Shown piece by piece: positions 25,021 through 37,395 of a stretch of DNA of 64,000 nucleotides. Source of the DNA: Astrocystis sublimbata. Its lineage: Eukaryota; Ascomycota; Sordariomycetes; Xylariales; Xylariaceae. Made by a program: the position numbers and the translations under genes. Below the pieces are notes generated by a model, which was not told the DNA's origin, ran no database searches, and was given only the letters and a program-made list of their open reading frames with translations. Position 1 is the stretch's first letter; the number at the start of each line of letters is the position of its first letter. The stretch is taken from assembly GCA_022453515.1 (NCBI GenBank), contig JAJNNY010000015.1, positions 62,001 through 126,000 on the forward strand, in the 5' to 3' direction.

Positions 25021-28000
25021 TCACGCCTGCTCATCAGCAGCAGGGACCAACAGCCCCGCCGCGCGATCGACGGCCTTCGCAGCGCGGAGCACCATGTCCT
25101 GCGCGAGCTCCAGGTCGCCGGCTTCTATGGCGTCCATGATGGCCGGGAAGTGCGCTTGCTCGACGCTATACTCGTTCCACAATTGGGGGCCATAGACGAC
25201 ATGTCTGAACTGTGTGCGGTTGGGAATCTATTTTTCTTCACATTAGCATGGCAATACAGGTTGAAGAGATGAGAAAACGACGTATTGGGAATGAGAAAGA
25301 ATGGGAGGAGATATGAGGGGCTATGGCGACGGAAAATACAGGTGAAATGATAGAGAACGGAATTTCTAGAAAACGAGGTAAAAAGAAGGCGCAAAAAGAA
25401 GAAGTACGAAGAAGGAAAAGGAGGAAGAACAAAAAAGTAACTCACACCACCACCCATCTCCAAATCCAACAACCCCGTCTCGAAATCCGCCATGCGCGAG
25501 TTATACTCGAGCCTCCTAACGCCCAGCACGGCCGGCTCCCACCCGTTCGCCGCCACCACCTCGGCCTCCCACCAGGGCTCCCACTTCTCAAACTGCGCGA
25601 CGGCTGCCTCAACGTGGCTGAGGGCAGCCTTGATCGGTTCCAGATCCAGCTTCCACTTCTTCTCATCATCATCACCACCCTTATTACCAGCCTTCAGCCT
25701 CTGAATCTTCTCCCCGCTCCACAGCCCCAGCCGCTTGACATGCTCTCCCAGACTATGCGCATAATACCCCATATCAAACGGCAGGATCGGGCGGTCCGCC
25801 AGCTCCAGGATCAGCATGCCCAGGACCTGGCCCAGGAGCCCGTGGTACACAAACTCGGGGTCCCCGATACTCTCCATCCACGCAAAGTTGTCGTAGGACG
25901 AGTGCGCCGGGTGCATCTCGCCGCCGAAGCGGATGTCCAGCGACGAGGTCCCGGCAATGTACTGAAAGGGCGTGACGTCGCTGTTTACATTATCGGACCC
26001 CGCACCCGAGCCTACAAGCGCCGGCTCTTCGAGGTCCGCACGCCGTTCCTTCCACAGCTCGCTCAGCGTTGTGTTGGCGACGGGGTCGAAGACACGCTCG
26101 AGGATCCTCGTCACAAGTTTTCTGAAGACCGGGGACCCAGCGGCGTGGAAGTCGCGGCCGGAAATCGCCGCGTCGAGGTTGATGTAAGCGTAGGCGTCGC
26201 GCTGCAGGTCGTCGAGGTTCTTTTCGACGAACTCGGTGCTGCCGATGGCGTTGTAGGTCTGCGCGTCCCAGCTCATGAACACGATGGATCTCAGGGGGCG
26301 CCAACCGCGCGCGACTAGATCGCTGAAGACACGGGCTACCTCGAGCATGATGGCCGTGCCGGAGTTGGGTTCGGACGCGCCAAAGGCCCACGAGTCTCGA
26401 TGGTTGCCGATGATGATGTCCTTCTCGGCCTGCTCGTACCCCTCAATCTTGCCGTAGATGTTCCACACCGTCTGCTTCTCGGTCACATCTTGCTCGTTCT
26501 GCAGGCGCACGATGGGACTCGACGAGTTGCCCGTCCACCACCGCACATTGGGGACACCGCCGCGCCAGTTCTTGGGACACGCCTCCCCGAAGCCCTCGAT
26601 GTGCTGCAGTAAGACTTTGGCGTCGCGCCAGGCGATGGGCAAGCTGGGGATGTTGACGAGCGCCTTGGCCTCATCCACAGATATCCGGGGGTTGTCCTCC
26701 TTGCTTGGGCGGAATGGCGTTAGGGGATCGCCGATGACCCAATTCGACAAGCTCACAGAGCCCCGTTGTACCCCGTCAGCCGGCATGGTCCGCCCCTTAG
26801 GCGCAGGATGACCTTTGCTAAAGCCGTTATCAGCTGGGTCCGTGTAGACGATGCAGCCGGCAAATCCGGCCAGCTCTGCGGCCTTGACTTTCAGGGCCAA
26901 ACTCGGCTGTGTGCCGTGGTAGCGGACGAGCGCAATGGCGCCCTTGGTGTCGATGCCCTTTTCGGCGAGTCGGGCAAAATCCTTTCGGGAGCCGTAGTTG
27001 GCGTAGATCAGGGGGCCTTGGATGGTGCCGGTCTTGGAATGGCCATGGAATGAATAGGTCTGGTGGCCTGCTGATTCGACGCCGGTATCGATCTCTTCCA
27101 GATCGGCCGACCAGACGACCTGCTTCTTGTCTTTAGATAGCACCTCGATAGCGCGGCCGTCTTCTTTGGGATAGTTCAGGTAGGTATAGTATTCATCCAC
27201 GGCAACGTTGTCGAAGTTGTACTTCAAGAAGCTGTTGTGCACATCCATAGCAAGGGCGTAGTCTCCCTCGGTGCCGGCGATGTGGGCAAAGCTGGTGTAG
27301 TGTCGTAGCGACTCGCCGATTTGCTCTCTGTAGACATTTGTGTAGACGAAGGTCCGCACAGCTTCCGGGTCGAACTGTTGGCCATTGAGACGCCTGGACA
27401 TACTACCGAACAGGTCGCTCACGAAGAGCAGCCAGACGGTGCCGACGACAATGGTAAGAGCAAGTAACCTACCGATGATCAATACCAAGTCACGCGTAGT
27501 CAGGTTGATGGTCGGTAGCCGCGTGGGGAAGCGCCATCTCGTTCTCGTGCCGCTGGCCTGGCTCGGGTCGGCGTCGTCATCGTTGGCGTTGGTACCGCTG
27601 TCGGCTTGGCGGGGGAGACGGACGGTCAAGCGCGGCAGACGCCACCTCCATTTCCAGCGCGGCAGGGCGAATCGCGACAAGCCTATCCGTTTCGTCCACG
27701 ACCTCGTGCTAGAGTTGTCGTCGTTGAGGGGGTCTTCGATCTCGAGTTCCTGCATCTCACGCCGCACCTGGGAGGCTTCGTCACCGTCGCTGTCATCTTC
27801 TAGACTCCATTCTGAGCCTTCATCGTCGGTCTCGACCTGTGGGGGTCGGTAGCCGCCAGGAGCCCTCCGCGAGGGGTCGAGCGATCTTGATCCTGATCTG
27901 TTATGGGAGAGGAGGGACTGGGCCTCGGTTTCGTGGTCGGGGCGGGTATCTGTGTGTTCCGGGTCGGAGGAGGAGGCCCAGGGGGTGCGTGAGGACGAGG

Positions 28001-28073
28001 CATCGCCGGCGGTGGCCTCGTCGTAGGTGGGTATGGGCGGCGCGGGCACGTAGCGGGACTTCTCGGACGGCAT
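25021..28073 (-). CDS. Transferrin-receptor-like M28 protein (Tre1/Tre2/Vps70 type), catalytic site degenerate
   Basis: Exons 28073-25446 and 25227-25021 join across a 218-base intron (GTGAGT ... AATAG) to 944 residues. The cytosolic N-terminus (1-195) is acidic/basic and begins with PPIPTYDEA, close to a PY motif. One membrane helix lies at about 196-217. A PA domain (about 345-490), an M28 peptidase-like domain (about 530-770) and a helical dimerisation domain follow. The metal site is altered: His558 and Asp634 are present, but the bridging Asp is Glu568, and the catalytic and zinc-binding Glu pair is Gln605-Thr606. The protein is thus probably not a peptidase but a receptor or adaptor; yeast Tre proteins help Rsp5/Bsd2 sort transporters to the vacuole. 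The frame through the intron is open, so a shortened unspliced call would give a false hydrophobic tail. Confidence 0.9.
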
Positions 28074-29497
28074 GGTGCTCGCGGGGAGATAGGATTATTA
28101 ATAGATTCGATGCAGCCTCATCGGAAAGGCGACTGGTGGTGCAAGTGATACGAGACAGCGGTGTTGGTGTTGATATGTTGGTAATAATGCGATGCCCGAC
28201 GCAAGAGGCGAAGCTCGAGTAATAGCGAATGAGGAGAGAGGAAAGAGCAAGGTGGGATTGCGGCGAGTTGTAAGGAGTGAATGCGTCTATGTAGCAGAAT
28301 AGGAAGAAGGTGTGGGATTAGCAACGCGATAGTCGACGGCAGCGACGGCAGAGGCAGAAGCGCATCAGTCTAGTACAAGCGTCGTCAATGTATTTCCAAC
28401 AGAAGGTTTAAATAAAACACTCTTGGAGAAGAGAAATTAGCCAGGTGTATCGTAATAGTACATCTGGGAGATACACTCGCATGCACTGCGTTTCTCGGGC
28501 CTGTGGTTGTTTTGGCAATAGTCGTGATGTTGCGCAAGACCATCGAATTCCGGAATGGCCGTGGTGAGGTAGGTGGTGTCACTGGCGAGACGGGTGCAGG
28601 TAGTCCATCGTGGAGTAGTGAAGCCCGCCCGAACGGGTCGCAGGCGACAGGCTACAGCATGTACATCGACGTACATAGCATGGTACACTCATTTTGCGTA
28701 GCATTGGGTGCGCTTAGTGTGTACCTATTGCAACTTCCTCCCCTGCAAGTCCTCCGCTGGTGGGGCCTCTTACTAAAGCACATCAGCCAGCCATGTACTT
28801 GATTGGCCTGCTAACTCCATGTCATCAAGCATGTACCCCTGAATGCGCCTACTGCAGCAGTATAAAACACCGCCACACTCAGGGGCTCGTCATCCTGCAG
28901 CATTGCATCCAACCTTGAACTGGACCAAGCCAGATATTCATCATCTGCTGCAATGAACGCCACAGTGGTGAAGTTATTCGCATCCATTATTCTTACCACC
29001 TCCCAAACAAAACCCAGCAGTTTAAGCATTTACACACGCAATAACGTCAGATACGCTCTCTCTGCATCTTCGTATCTGATTAACACACAATGCAGTCAAC
29101 ACGGCTAGTCAAAAGCGCATTTGACTTCGAATTTGGGGAATTATACCTAGGTATCATTAACAGTAGCAGTACTCGTCTTCTTTTGTCGGTGTCAACAAAC
29201 TCCTGCCCGGACGGCTAAAACAGCTCCGAGTCCCAAATCTTTGCGAGGTATACATATATACATGTCGGTCGCTCCTGGTCTGTCCGACTGCCGACCTTTC
29301 TCTCCGTGCCCCGTCGCCGCTTCAAGCTTCATCTCACACTAGCATACATTAATCAGCCTTGCCCTTTTGATGACCATTTTGGGAAGCAAGCAGCACTCGG
29401 CGAAGCCAATTTTCACGCTTCCACTCCGTAAACGCCAACCACGGTCACGTACCATCGCCTATTACGCTTTCCGACTGATGCTCCCGTAGTTGCTTTC
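28074..29497. other. Intergenic, 1.4 kb, no gene recognised
   Basis: Contains the promoter and leader of the M28-like gene at its left end and the 3' flank of VPS35 at its right. Small frames at 28437-29029 lack family resemblance or splice support. A TATATATA run occurs near 29252. Confidence 0.45.
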
Positions 29498-32377
29498 TTA
29501 TTTCGGAGGATATAGGACCAGGCCTTCGTACTGTCTGCCTGCAATGTTCTCGAGCGTATGCTTGAAGTGCCGCTTGCTGCTCTCGATACTGGCTGAGTCC
29601 TGTTGGTTTGTGCCCAGATTCGAGTGTATCAGCTCAATCAAGCCGTTAATATACTTGGTGGTCACCTGGTGTCATGTTAGTTCACATTACAATACAGGTC
29701 CGTAATAGTGCACTTACAAATTCGTTGGCCTGGTCAAAATAGTAGACGTAACGATCGAGGATTTCAACGAATAGCTCAATCGACGTCGCCTGTTCCATGC
29801 ACGAGTCCGCTACCCGAAGTGCTCGCTGCAGGCACTCGAGCACTCTCTTTCCGTCACGGTAAAGCTGGCCCAATCAAGTTAGCAAACTACTTAACCATAA
29901 GTCAAAGACATACAAGGGGCAAACTTACACCCTCATCCGGCTCCTCGCTTGCCGCGATCGGCGTCGCCCACCATAAGTGGCTCGCCAGGTACACCGCCCG
30001 GCACTGCTCCGGCTTGCGTAGCAGCTTGCTTCCGTGCAGCGCGCACTTGGTGATCAGCGTGTCGTAGTTCTCCTTCCCGAAATTCCTCGTCTGGTGCAAT
30101 GCGCTGGCGATGACGCAGACCGCCTGGAACTGCGCCTTGGAATCTGAGATGGCCTCTTCGTACACTGTGAAAGCTTGGGCAAAGTACTCATACGCGACCT
30201 CCTCGAAGCCCACCATGTCCGCCGTCTGTCCACATGCTGTGAACAGGCGGAGGCCGAGCTCGGCTGCACCCGCCCCGTTGACCCTTGTGTAGAGCGATGA
30301 GATCGACGAATGCATAAACTTAAATAGGGCATTTGATTGTGTTTCCCAGTTGTCGTCGTAATGCTCACGGGTCTTGTAGCGGCGTGCTAATTTCATACCA
30401 GCTGTGATCAGAGGTGGGGTCGTCGTTCGGATGCGCTCGTTGCCCTCAGCGTAGGCCTTGCGCGCCAGCTGGAGAAGACGGAACTGGGTATCGTTGTCTT
30501 CGCCATCGAGCAAATGGACGATCCGCGCTAACCATCCCTGCTCTTCCATCGTCTCGTCCGTCTCCATAGCCCGGCGCTGCGGTCCCCCGGGGTATCCAGA
30601 CGGCTGTTGCGAGCCTTCCTTTATCAAGACTTTGAGAACCTCCAACACGTTCTCGAGCTGCGCTGTCGTCGAAATAGTAATTTGATCACGCAACAAGGTC
30701 CTCGCGACTTCGCCGGCGACCGCTCTCCGCGTCGGATATGTCTGAGACTGGACGAGAGGCACATAAGTAGGGAGGGATAGTGCAGTAAATATAGATGCAT
30801 ATCTCTTTATCGGCGCCTGAAGAAGGGCAAGGAGGCTGTGTTGGGCGGGGGGTGAATGCAGATCCGGGCTGTTGGCGTGTTCTTTGACTTTTCGGTTCGC
30901 ATATTCGAAAATTTGATCAACGTAATCTAATCGCGTGGGATAGATGTTGAGGGCCAGGTTCGTTAATGAGACGAGCAGGGCGATGGTATCCTGAATGGGT
31001 AGGTGCTGTGCACTGACGAGGTTGTTGACCTGTTCAAAGAAGATTTCGTAAAGCTTGACGTCGCTTGGAATACCACGCTCGCCGTCAGCTTTGGGCGTGG
31101 GCTCTTCTTGCTCTTGGTCTTGCTCTTGCTCTGGCTCCTTGCCGGTCGCTGTAGCCTCAGTATCCGCAGCCGGTTGCGCTGGTTGTTCGGCTTCTTCAGA
31201 GGTAGCTTCGTCTTCCGCCGCAGCTTCGCCATTTGATTGTTCCTGTTCCCCATTGGCTTCAGAAGTCGAGTCGGTGGCATCGGGTTTTGACTGCTGCTCC
31301 TCCTTTCCTATCCGAATCTTCTCCAGCAGCTCGGCTAGGGCTTCCTCTTCCAACTTGGCCTTGTCTTCCGGGACATTCTGCTGCGACTCGCGCTCGGCGT
31401 AGGCGGACAGTCTGTCCATCAGCCCAATGACGATCGCCTTAACATTGACATGGGGATTCAGTCGCGAGACGGCACCGAGGAATTGGTCTAGGGTGTGTAG
31501 GTGGAACTCGTCGGGGAACACTTGGGTAATGATCTCCAGTAGGTATTCCTGGGCCAGCACATCTCGACACTGTACGACTTGTTCCAGCAAGGGAGCCAGA
31601 ATCCCGTTTTTGTAGGCGTCCAGGTCGACCAATTGGCTCAATCGGACAATATTGCTCCCAACCAGCTGCTGCAGCTCCTTGCGCTCGCGCGTGCGCTGCT
31701 CCCGTTCCCGCGAGTGGCCTTGGTGCTGCAGGCGCACCCAGAGCTTGTTCATCTCGACGAAGTTAGTGAGCACGAAGCTTATCGAGTCCTGCAGATTGCC
31801 CGCCTGGCCGTCGCTGTCCTCGACAGGCAGGTAATCGCGCGCCTGGCCGGAGAGGTAGTAGCGAAGGAACAGTCCTCGGATAGGATGTTGGACACCACGG
31901 GTCATATCCATCATGTCTTTCATCAGCTCCTTGACGGGCGAGTCGGGGACGGACATATAGGCCGTCCCGACAGTGATCATCAGGTACAGGCGCGGCACGA
32001 TGTTGCCGGCATATTGGACCAGCTCGTAGAGGTCGGCGAGGTGGTTGTGGGGATGGTTCTCTTTGAGGTGTACGGACAGATAGCGCAGGGCGTCGAACAC
32101 GGCCATGTACAGCTCGTAGTACTGCTTGGGGCCCAGGCTGCTCGTACGCAGCTCCGAGACGAGGGTCGAGCTACATGCGAGGCGAGCAGAGTCAGCCAGC
32201 CGCGAAGTCCGTGACGCAACGATGCAAAGGGTGTACATACCAGCACTTCAGGGCGTCCATGAGCTTCCCAGGCGTCTCGAGGCACTTGCGCATCAGCACC
32301 GTCTGCTGGCGCACTGCGATCAAGGCATCCTCGAGCAGTCTCGCCTGGTCTTCAGGCGGAGCAGGTGGGTTGGACAT
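29498..32377 (-). CDS. VPS35: Retromer subunit VPS35
   Basis: Exons 32377-32241, 32170-29929, 29864-29718 and 29665-29498 join at GT-AG introns (GTATGT, GTAAGT, GTAAGT donors) to 897 residues. The N-terminal helices carry the conserved retromer PRLYL block ([16 protein letters not shown]), which in the family contacts VPS26. The rest is the alpha-solenoid that ends with the [23 protein letters not shown] block, the VPS29-binding side. A low-complexity Glu/Gln/Ala segment of about 80 residues interrupts the middle, as is usual for fungal orthologues. VPS35 is the core of the cargo-selective complex that returns receptors from endosome to Golgi. Length and all exons look intact. The start ATG gives [19 protein letters not shown], a standard VPS35 N-terminus. 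Confidence 0.97.
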
Positions 32378-33459
32378 GATGCCGAGGAGTAAGCTGTCGG
32401 GCGAGTCGGTGGTGTGTGCAATGCGCGCGCAGTGATGAGGAGATGGTCTAACAGGTCATTGGGTTGGCACGGACAAGTACCGCTCTGCTCTCAGCGCAGT
32501 GCATCCGCAGTAGGCAGGTCGGTGAGGGTGCGGTGACGGGAGTGTAGGTATGTAGGTAGGGAAGGTAGGTAGGGTGACGTGAATGAGGTGATAGGTAGCG
32601 GTAGGCAGCGTTCGTGGGACAGACAGCAGCTCGCTGGAGGATGCGGCCATGTAATGCCTCTTCAGGTCCCCTGTCGCCGTCTCTATCCGTCATCGAGGTA
32701 CCCGTGCAGCGTGTTCCTACGTGTTGGGTACCTAGCCCATGCCTTACAGTATGACATAGGTACCTGCAGGAGGTAGCTTACGCTGCAATAGAGTCAAGGT
32801 TAGCTTCACCCCCCCGGCCTGCGCTGTCATGTTGTTCAGGGCCTAGCCAAGCCTAAAACTGAGCCACAGCTGTTTTGACCATAAAGCTGCCGAGGCTGCC
32901 GCGCCACATAATCCTCAGCACTTCGCGTCGAGTATGCGCGTCGACCTAGCGCCGAGTACAGGGTAGGAAATTGTAGGAAAGGGGCCTCAAGTATCCCTCT
33001 TCTCATGGATTCATCCACCTTTCCCTCCCACTGCCAAGATTGAGGGCCTCGTGGCCACATCAAAGCAAAATCATGACATTCGCCTGTTTAATATCAATAG
33101 GCCGTCTTGTACAACTAGCAGTATGGCTGTAGCTGTGCTACTAGAGTCTAAAGCCAATCATTTGAACTCTACAGAAGTCCTATCAGTCAGACATGGAAGC
33201 TGCCAATAAGAGCGAGTGAGATGTATGTCACGCGCATAACTTAAATCAAAACCCTTGATCGTGCAATATTGAGTTGGCAAGTACAAGCACATGGACTGGC
33301 ATGGACAATTCGGGTGAGGCTAACAATCCTTCCTGATCCCAGATCATTGTGATTACTTGGAATCAATGGCCTGCAACAGCAGTGGTCGCACCCGCACAAG
33401 CGCTCCTCAAAATCCAAGTCTAGTCCCGAGTGCATCATAAAGGGTACAGCTATGGACAG
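32378..33459. promoter_or_regulatory. Upstream region of VPS35
   Basis: Contains the VPS35 promoter. Tandem GTAGGTAGG-like motifs occur at about 32540-32575 and TAGGTACC-like motifs near 32695-32765. No gene was recognised; the frame at 33241-33438 has no support. Confidence 0.45.
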
Positions 33460-34096
33460 TCATCCCTCGTTATATCCGTTCATGCCGTTGGGGTATTTTT
33501 TGATCAGTCTTTGCATCTCTTCCATGATTCTGTTATGCATTCGTATGTCAGATGACGAGCGTTACAGAAAACATGTATCATTGCTTACTGATCGCGAAGA
33601 AACTGTCGACGATCGTGAAGACCGAGGTTAATGACTGTGGGTCAAGGACTTCCTCGCTCAGATGACGAAAGGGCGCAATGAAGAATGACGATGAGTCATC
33701 AAGCTCGAGTTGGCCGTACCCCAGAGGAACAGCAACGTTGTCGGGCAGATATTTATGAAGCTCTTTTTGGCTCTCGAACTCACCCTGGGCCATTTGTAAG
33801 TGGTTGGGTCGGCTGATGACCTACGTTGGTAAGATTTAGCCCTCATCTATGTGATGAGTAATTGAATGATAGACGATATTGTTAACATACTTTCAAGAAG
33901 TACTCATGTTCTTCACCGTCCACTGAGACATCGACTTTGTATCCGGATGACCAGCTTCCATTCCCATGTGGAGTGACTAAACTGACCTGGCAGCCATTTG
34001 GTAGTACTGGTGGGAGTTAGTTAACCTCCCTACCTTAATAATCAAAAATGGGCGCAACTAGCCTGCCAAAATTGCGGGATCAAGTGATTCGTCCAT
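33460..34096 (-). pseudogene. Gutted fructosamine/ketosamine-3-kinase relic
   Basis: The N-terminal part of a fungal ketosamine-3-kinase-like protein is visible in pieces: a start near 34096 (MDESLDPAILA), a segment at 34015-33890 ending in ...EHEYFLK, and 33820-33590 (MAQGEFESQKELHKYLPDNVAVPLG type text). The reading order matches the family's start, glycine-containing turn, and GE-FES helix. Past 33590 the whole catalytic core is missing; at 33524-33460 there is a short frame (EEMQRLIKKYPNG...) that resembles only the extreme C-terminal tail. The first junction lacks a normal donor (an in-frame stop follows GCAGGC), and the last junction is out of phase. It is most simply an internally deleted, decaying gene. 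Confidence 0.6.
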
Positions 34097-34503
34097 TATT
34101 ACTGTCGCAATTGTATTTAGGGTAGACCTGTCGTGGAAGCGATCCAGCCGGCTCTCAGCTGAGTGCCACGAGGACAGTTTCGAAATGAGGGGGAAGCAAG
34201 GATAGCTGGATTTGGAGAGGGCTTTGTTAAGCTTGCAGACACCATGAATACTACCATCCAGCTCTTACATGCATCTTTCTTAAATCGACCAGACTGTTGG
34301 AAGGCTAATTTTCCTAGATAGAGACTCTTGAATCTGCTTTATTGAGCTTTCCCGATTGATTGAGGCAAGTTACACGTGTAATTTCTACGCGCCGAAGGAG
34401 TTCGAGATTAGAGCCCAAGATGTGCAACCCCTCTTCTCGAAGAGAAAAACACTCATATTCGCCCAAGAAATGATGGTTTCATTCCGGAATCCTACCGAGT
34501 TTC
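34097..34503. other. Intergenic, no feature recognised
   Basis: Lies between the kinase relic and the end of LYC1. No frame, repeat or motif of note was seen. Confidence 0.4.
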
Positions 34504-35663
34504 TCAACTCCAAGCGTAGAACTCATTGAAATGGACAATGGTAGTGGTTGTCTCGTCTCCATGCATCCATCTAATCGAGGAAACACTCTTGTCTATCCTT
34601 GCCCTCGTATCAGATTGGACATTGTAAATGTCCCGCAGCAACGATATAGCATCAAGCAGAAGACTACTGGGCTCCCAAATGATAACTTGAGCCAAGTCCC
34701 ACGTACGAGCTTCCTCGATGGCATCCAAAAGCATAGCTGCAACAGCGCTACCATGGGGTCGATCCGTTTCGTCCGGCATTCGGATTCGTTGTACAGCTAA
34801 TCGACCTTTGCGGAAATCGTGGTACCAGTAAAGCCAACAGTCAGCGCTGTTGCAGATACTACCGTGAGATTGGGGAGGTGCGCCTTTCAGTTTTGTACCG
34901 ACAAAGTCGCTTCTGTCGTGAAGCCAGGTTATCAAGTTGGCGGTCGGAAGTACACACAGATGTAACTCTTTGAGCTGAGGCAGCAAGCTGTCGATCCGAG
35001 ATTCTACGTCTTTTACATCCCGATCGCAAAGTCCTGGTATTTCCAAGTTCGTTATTGGACGCGTCGACGGGAGCTGGCGTCGATCGGCGACCAAGAGATC
35101 AGGTGGCCATGACAGGGAGGTCTGGTAGGCAGCGACCTTCTTCCACCCCCTTCGGTCGTAGAACTGCATCATGCTATCAGCATATTCGAATATAAATTTC
35201 AGAAACTAGATTATAAGCTGACATCTCCTATGCTAGTGTAAAGAACACTAGCCCGGGCTTGACCGGGACCATCCAGCCATTGGCTGACGTTTTTCAAGAG
35301 CTGGGATGCTAAACCTTGACCCCGATACCGAGGGTCGGTAGCAACACATGCGATGCAGTATGCTGTTTGCCAACTGACTCCGGAATACTCTTTGACAAGT
35401 ATCTCCCGAAGAATGGTTTTGCATGTCGCGAGTACCTCAGTTGGGTGGTGTGCAAGCGACAAACACCACGTATGACAACGCCCGTCTCTGACCAATGGCT
35501 TCTGATCCAAGTAGCTCTCTTGTTCCAGGTACTCCTGGATATCCAGCGGCTTCCCGAACTCGGCTCCGGCTAGCTTGCGACATGGAGCTAATTGATCGGG
35601 GGTGGCTTGTCCGAAATGCACGGTCGTGACGCGATCGCGCATGGTAATCTCAAATTCCGACAT
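34504..35663 (-). CDS. LYC1: LYC1-like lysine N-acetyltransferase
   Basis: Exons 35663-35223 and 35163-34504 join across a 59-base intron with donor GTCAGC and acceptor ATGCAG, restoring LYTSIGDFYDRRGW, the hallmark GNAT segment of this family; the product is about 366 residues. The N-terminal half is a GNAT fold with the acetyl-CoA loop at VATDPRYRGQGLASQLL. The C-terminal half is the LYC1-specific domain. In yeasts such as Yarrowia, LYC1 acetylates the 6-amino group of free L-lysine as the first step of its breakdown. The first ATG in frame (MSEFEITMRDR) is taken as the start. The donor is weak, so retention of this intron would give a stop three codons later. The cytosolic location is inferred from absence of targeting signals. 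Confidence 0.88.
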
Positions 35664-36626
35664 TGCCAATGCACTATTTGTCCCTGCAAAAATGTCAAAC
35701 AGTGCATGCGATATGGCCCTGCTTGAAAAATTCTTATAATTTGAACGTTGGTTGGTGTCGGGGGGTGCGAAGACTGTGTGTAAAGTCCAGACTTAATTAA
35801 GCCTGTTGTGTAGGTCGGCACGCGGGCGCAATCTTTCAAGGTTGTTGGCCACCCTCCCCGCCCACTTACACCCAAGAAACAAAAAGCTGACACGTAATCA
35901 TGCAACCCGCGAGGTAACGTAGGTGCCGAGGAAATCCTTATAATTATTAAAGATGCTTGGCATCGCCAAATCGGGATGCATACCTACTTTTCTCTCAACA
36001 AACAAATATGTGAGGAACCCGCGATACTCTTCATTTCACTGGGTCCCTCCCCCTTGGATGGAATCAAGGGCACGGAGGCTATGCAAAAAAGCGGATGCGC
36101 GCAATGGGAAAGGTGATAGAATGTGTCTTTGCTTTGTTTGAAAGGTAAATCAGATTCGATAACCACAACTTTCAAACAACGCTGACATTTGACACCTCAA
36201 TAATAGATCGTGAGTGAAGTTTTTGGTAAGCTGTAATCACTTGAAAGCCTGTCAGACGAGAGAGGCAAGGGTTCTTCATTTTATAATGCTTCGTCTGTAA
36301 ATTGTCTAGTTGTTCATCTAACTGTTACCACCACCGATGAATCATATCTAGGACTCCAAAACACATCCAACGTCCGCGCATCGTGTACTGTCGCAGCACC
36401 AGGAACTCCATCTCAATTCTGAAGCACGTGCACTTTCTTCGGGGCCAGCCCGAAGGTTCGGATTGCTCAGCAGCACTCGTTTGTGATCATGGGCTTCGTC
36501 GCGGACGACACGACGAGCGTTGGTGAAGACAATCTCGATAGCCAGAACTGGGAATCGTGATGGTTGGAAGAGAGCTCAGACAGAGCTTTCGTTGCTTACG
36601 AATCCTCATGTTGGAGGGTGAGTTGC
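35664..36626. other. Intergenic with an open stretch on the minus strand
   Basis: Contains the LYC1 promoter on its left. On the minus strand an open frame of about 67 codons (about 36555-36350) is preceded by a perfect-looking intron end (GTAAGC at about 36602 ... TTCCCAG at about 36552). It may be a 3' untranslated intron of the CVNH gene or an eroded exon; no family was recognised. Confidence 0.35.
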
Positions 36627-37395
36627 TTAGCCGTGCCATATAGCTTGTGTCCAGCCATGCTGGTTGAAGCAGCTAAGAACACCATTTTCGTTGTAAAGGA
36701 GATCGCCTACGGAAACAAAAAAAAACGAAACTATCAGCTGCAATGGTCTTAGAGCTACGGAAGGATTGGACCGATCGGATGGGTGTTTTGCAAACCGAAT
36801 CAAGGGGATGGTGGTATTATGGGATTGAAGAAGGAAGGGGGTGAGGACGGCGACGTACTCAGAGCCACGCTAGTCTGCTGGTACGTTCCAGGATGACCAG
36901 ATACTTCACAGTTCCCATATATACCGTAGTCGTCCGCATTATTAGCGACTTGAAAGTCTTTGCAGGTAGCGGCGAAGTTTCCGTTCTCAACCCCCTGCAT
37001 GCGACCACCTTTATTGGCGACGCAACTGTTATGAGTGTGAGCTGTGGCAGTTTCAGGTGTCTAGCTTGCCCAGCTGTAGCTGGAGGAAAGCGTATCCTGC
37101 ATCGGCATCGAAGAGAACGGAAAATCTCAACTTACAGATTAAGGTCGATGATCGAATAGCTAAAACGGCCGTCCCAAGCAACACATCTCGCGCCCACGGT
37201 GTGGGTATTGACTGCCGGTGAGTCGTGTATGTATTTGGGTACATCGTTCCCCAACAACAACTTTTTGAGGGGAATGACTTCTGCGCACGTTTGCGTGAAA
37301 GGTCCGGTGCTAGTATTGCGGGCAAGAATCGACGGGGCAGCGGCGGCCATCGTAATACCGCTATTTACGAAGGCGATAACAGTGAGGAAATGCAT
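36627..37395 (-). CDS. Secreted cyanovirin-N homology (CVNH) protein, copy A
   Basis: Three exons (37395-37136, 37025-36859, 36706-36627) with GTAAGT and GTACGT donors give about 168 residues. A signal peptide is clear (MHFLTVIAFV...MAAAAP). The mature protein shows the two-fold internal repeat of CVNH lectins: FTQTC ... VGARC ... SIIDLNLCVANKGG, then NFAATC ... YGNC ... TSVAL, and a last strand LLYNENGVLSC. Cysteines fall at the family positions. Such proteins bind mannose-type oligosaccharides in some members; the ligand here is not known. The exon pattern, phase for phase, matches that of copy B at 38348-39180, so the two arose by duplication. A 20-residue insertion in the first half (LLLGNDVPKYIHDSPAVNTH) is unusual for the family. 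Confidence 0.82.

Noticed and set aside
25323..26318. 331-codon plus-strand frame
   Set aside because: Antisense to the M28-like gene; no family text, and the opposite strand reads conserved M28 motifs.
31579..32214. 211-codon plus-strand frame
   Set aside because: Antisense to VPS35, whose conserved residues are on the minus strand.
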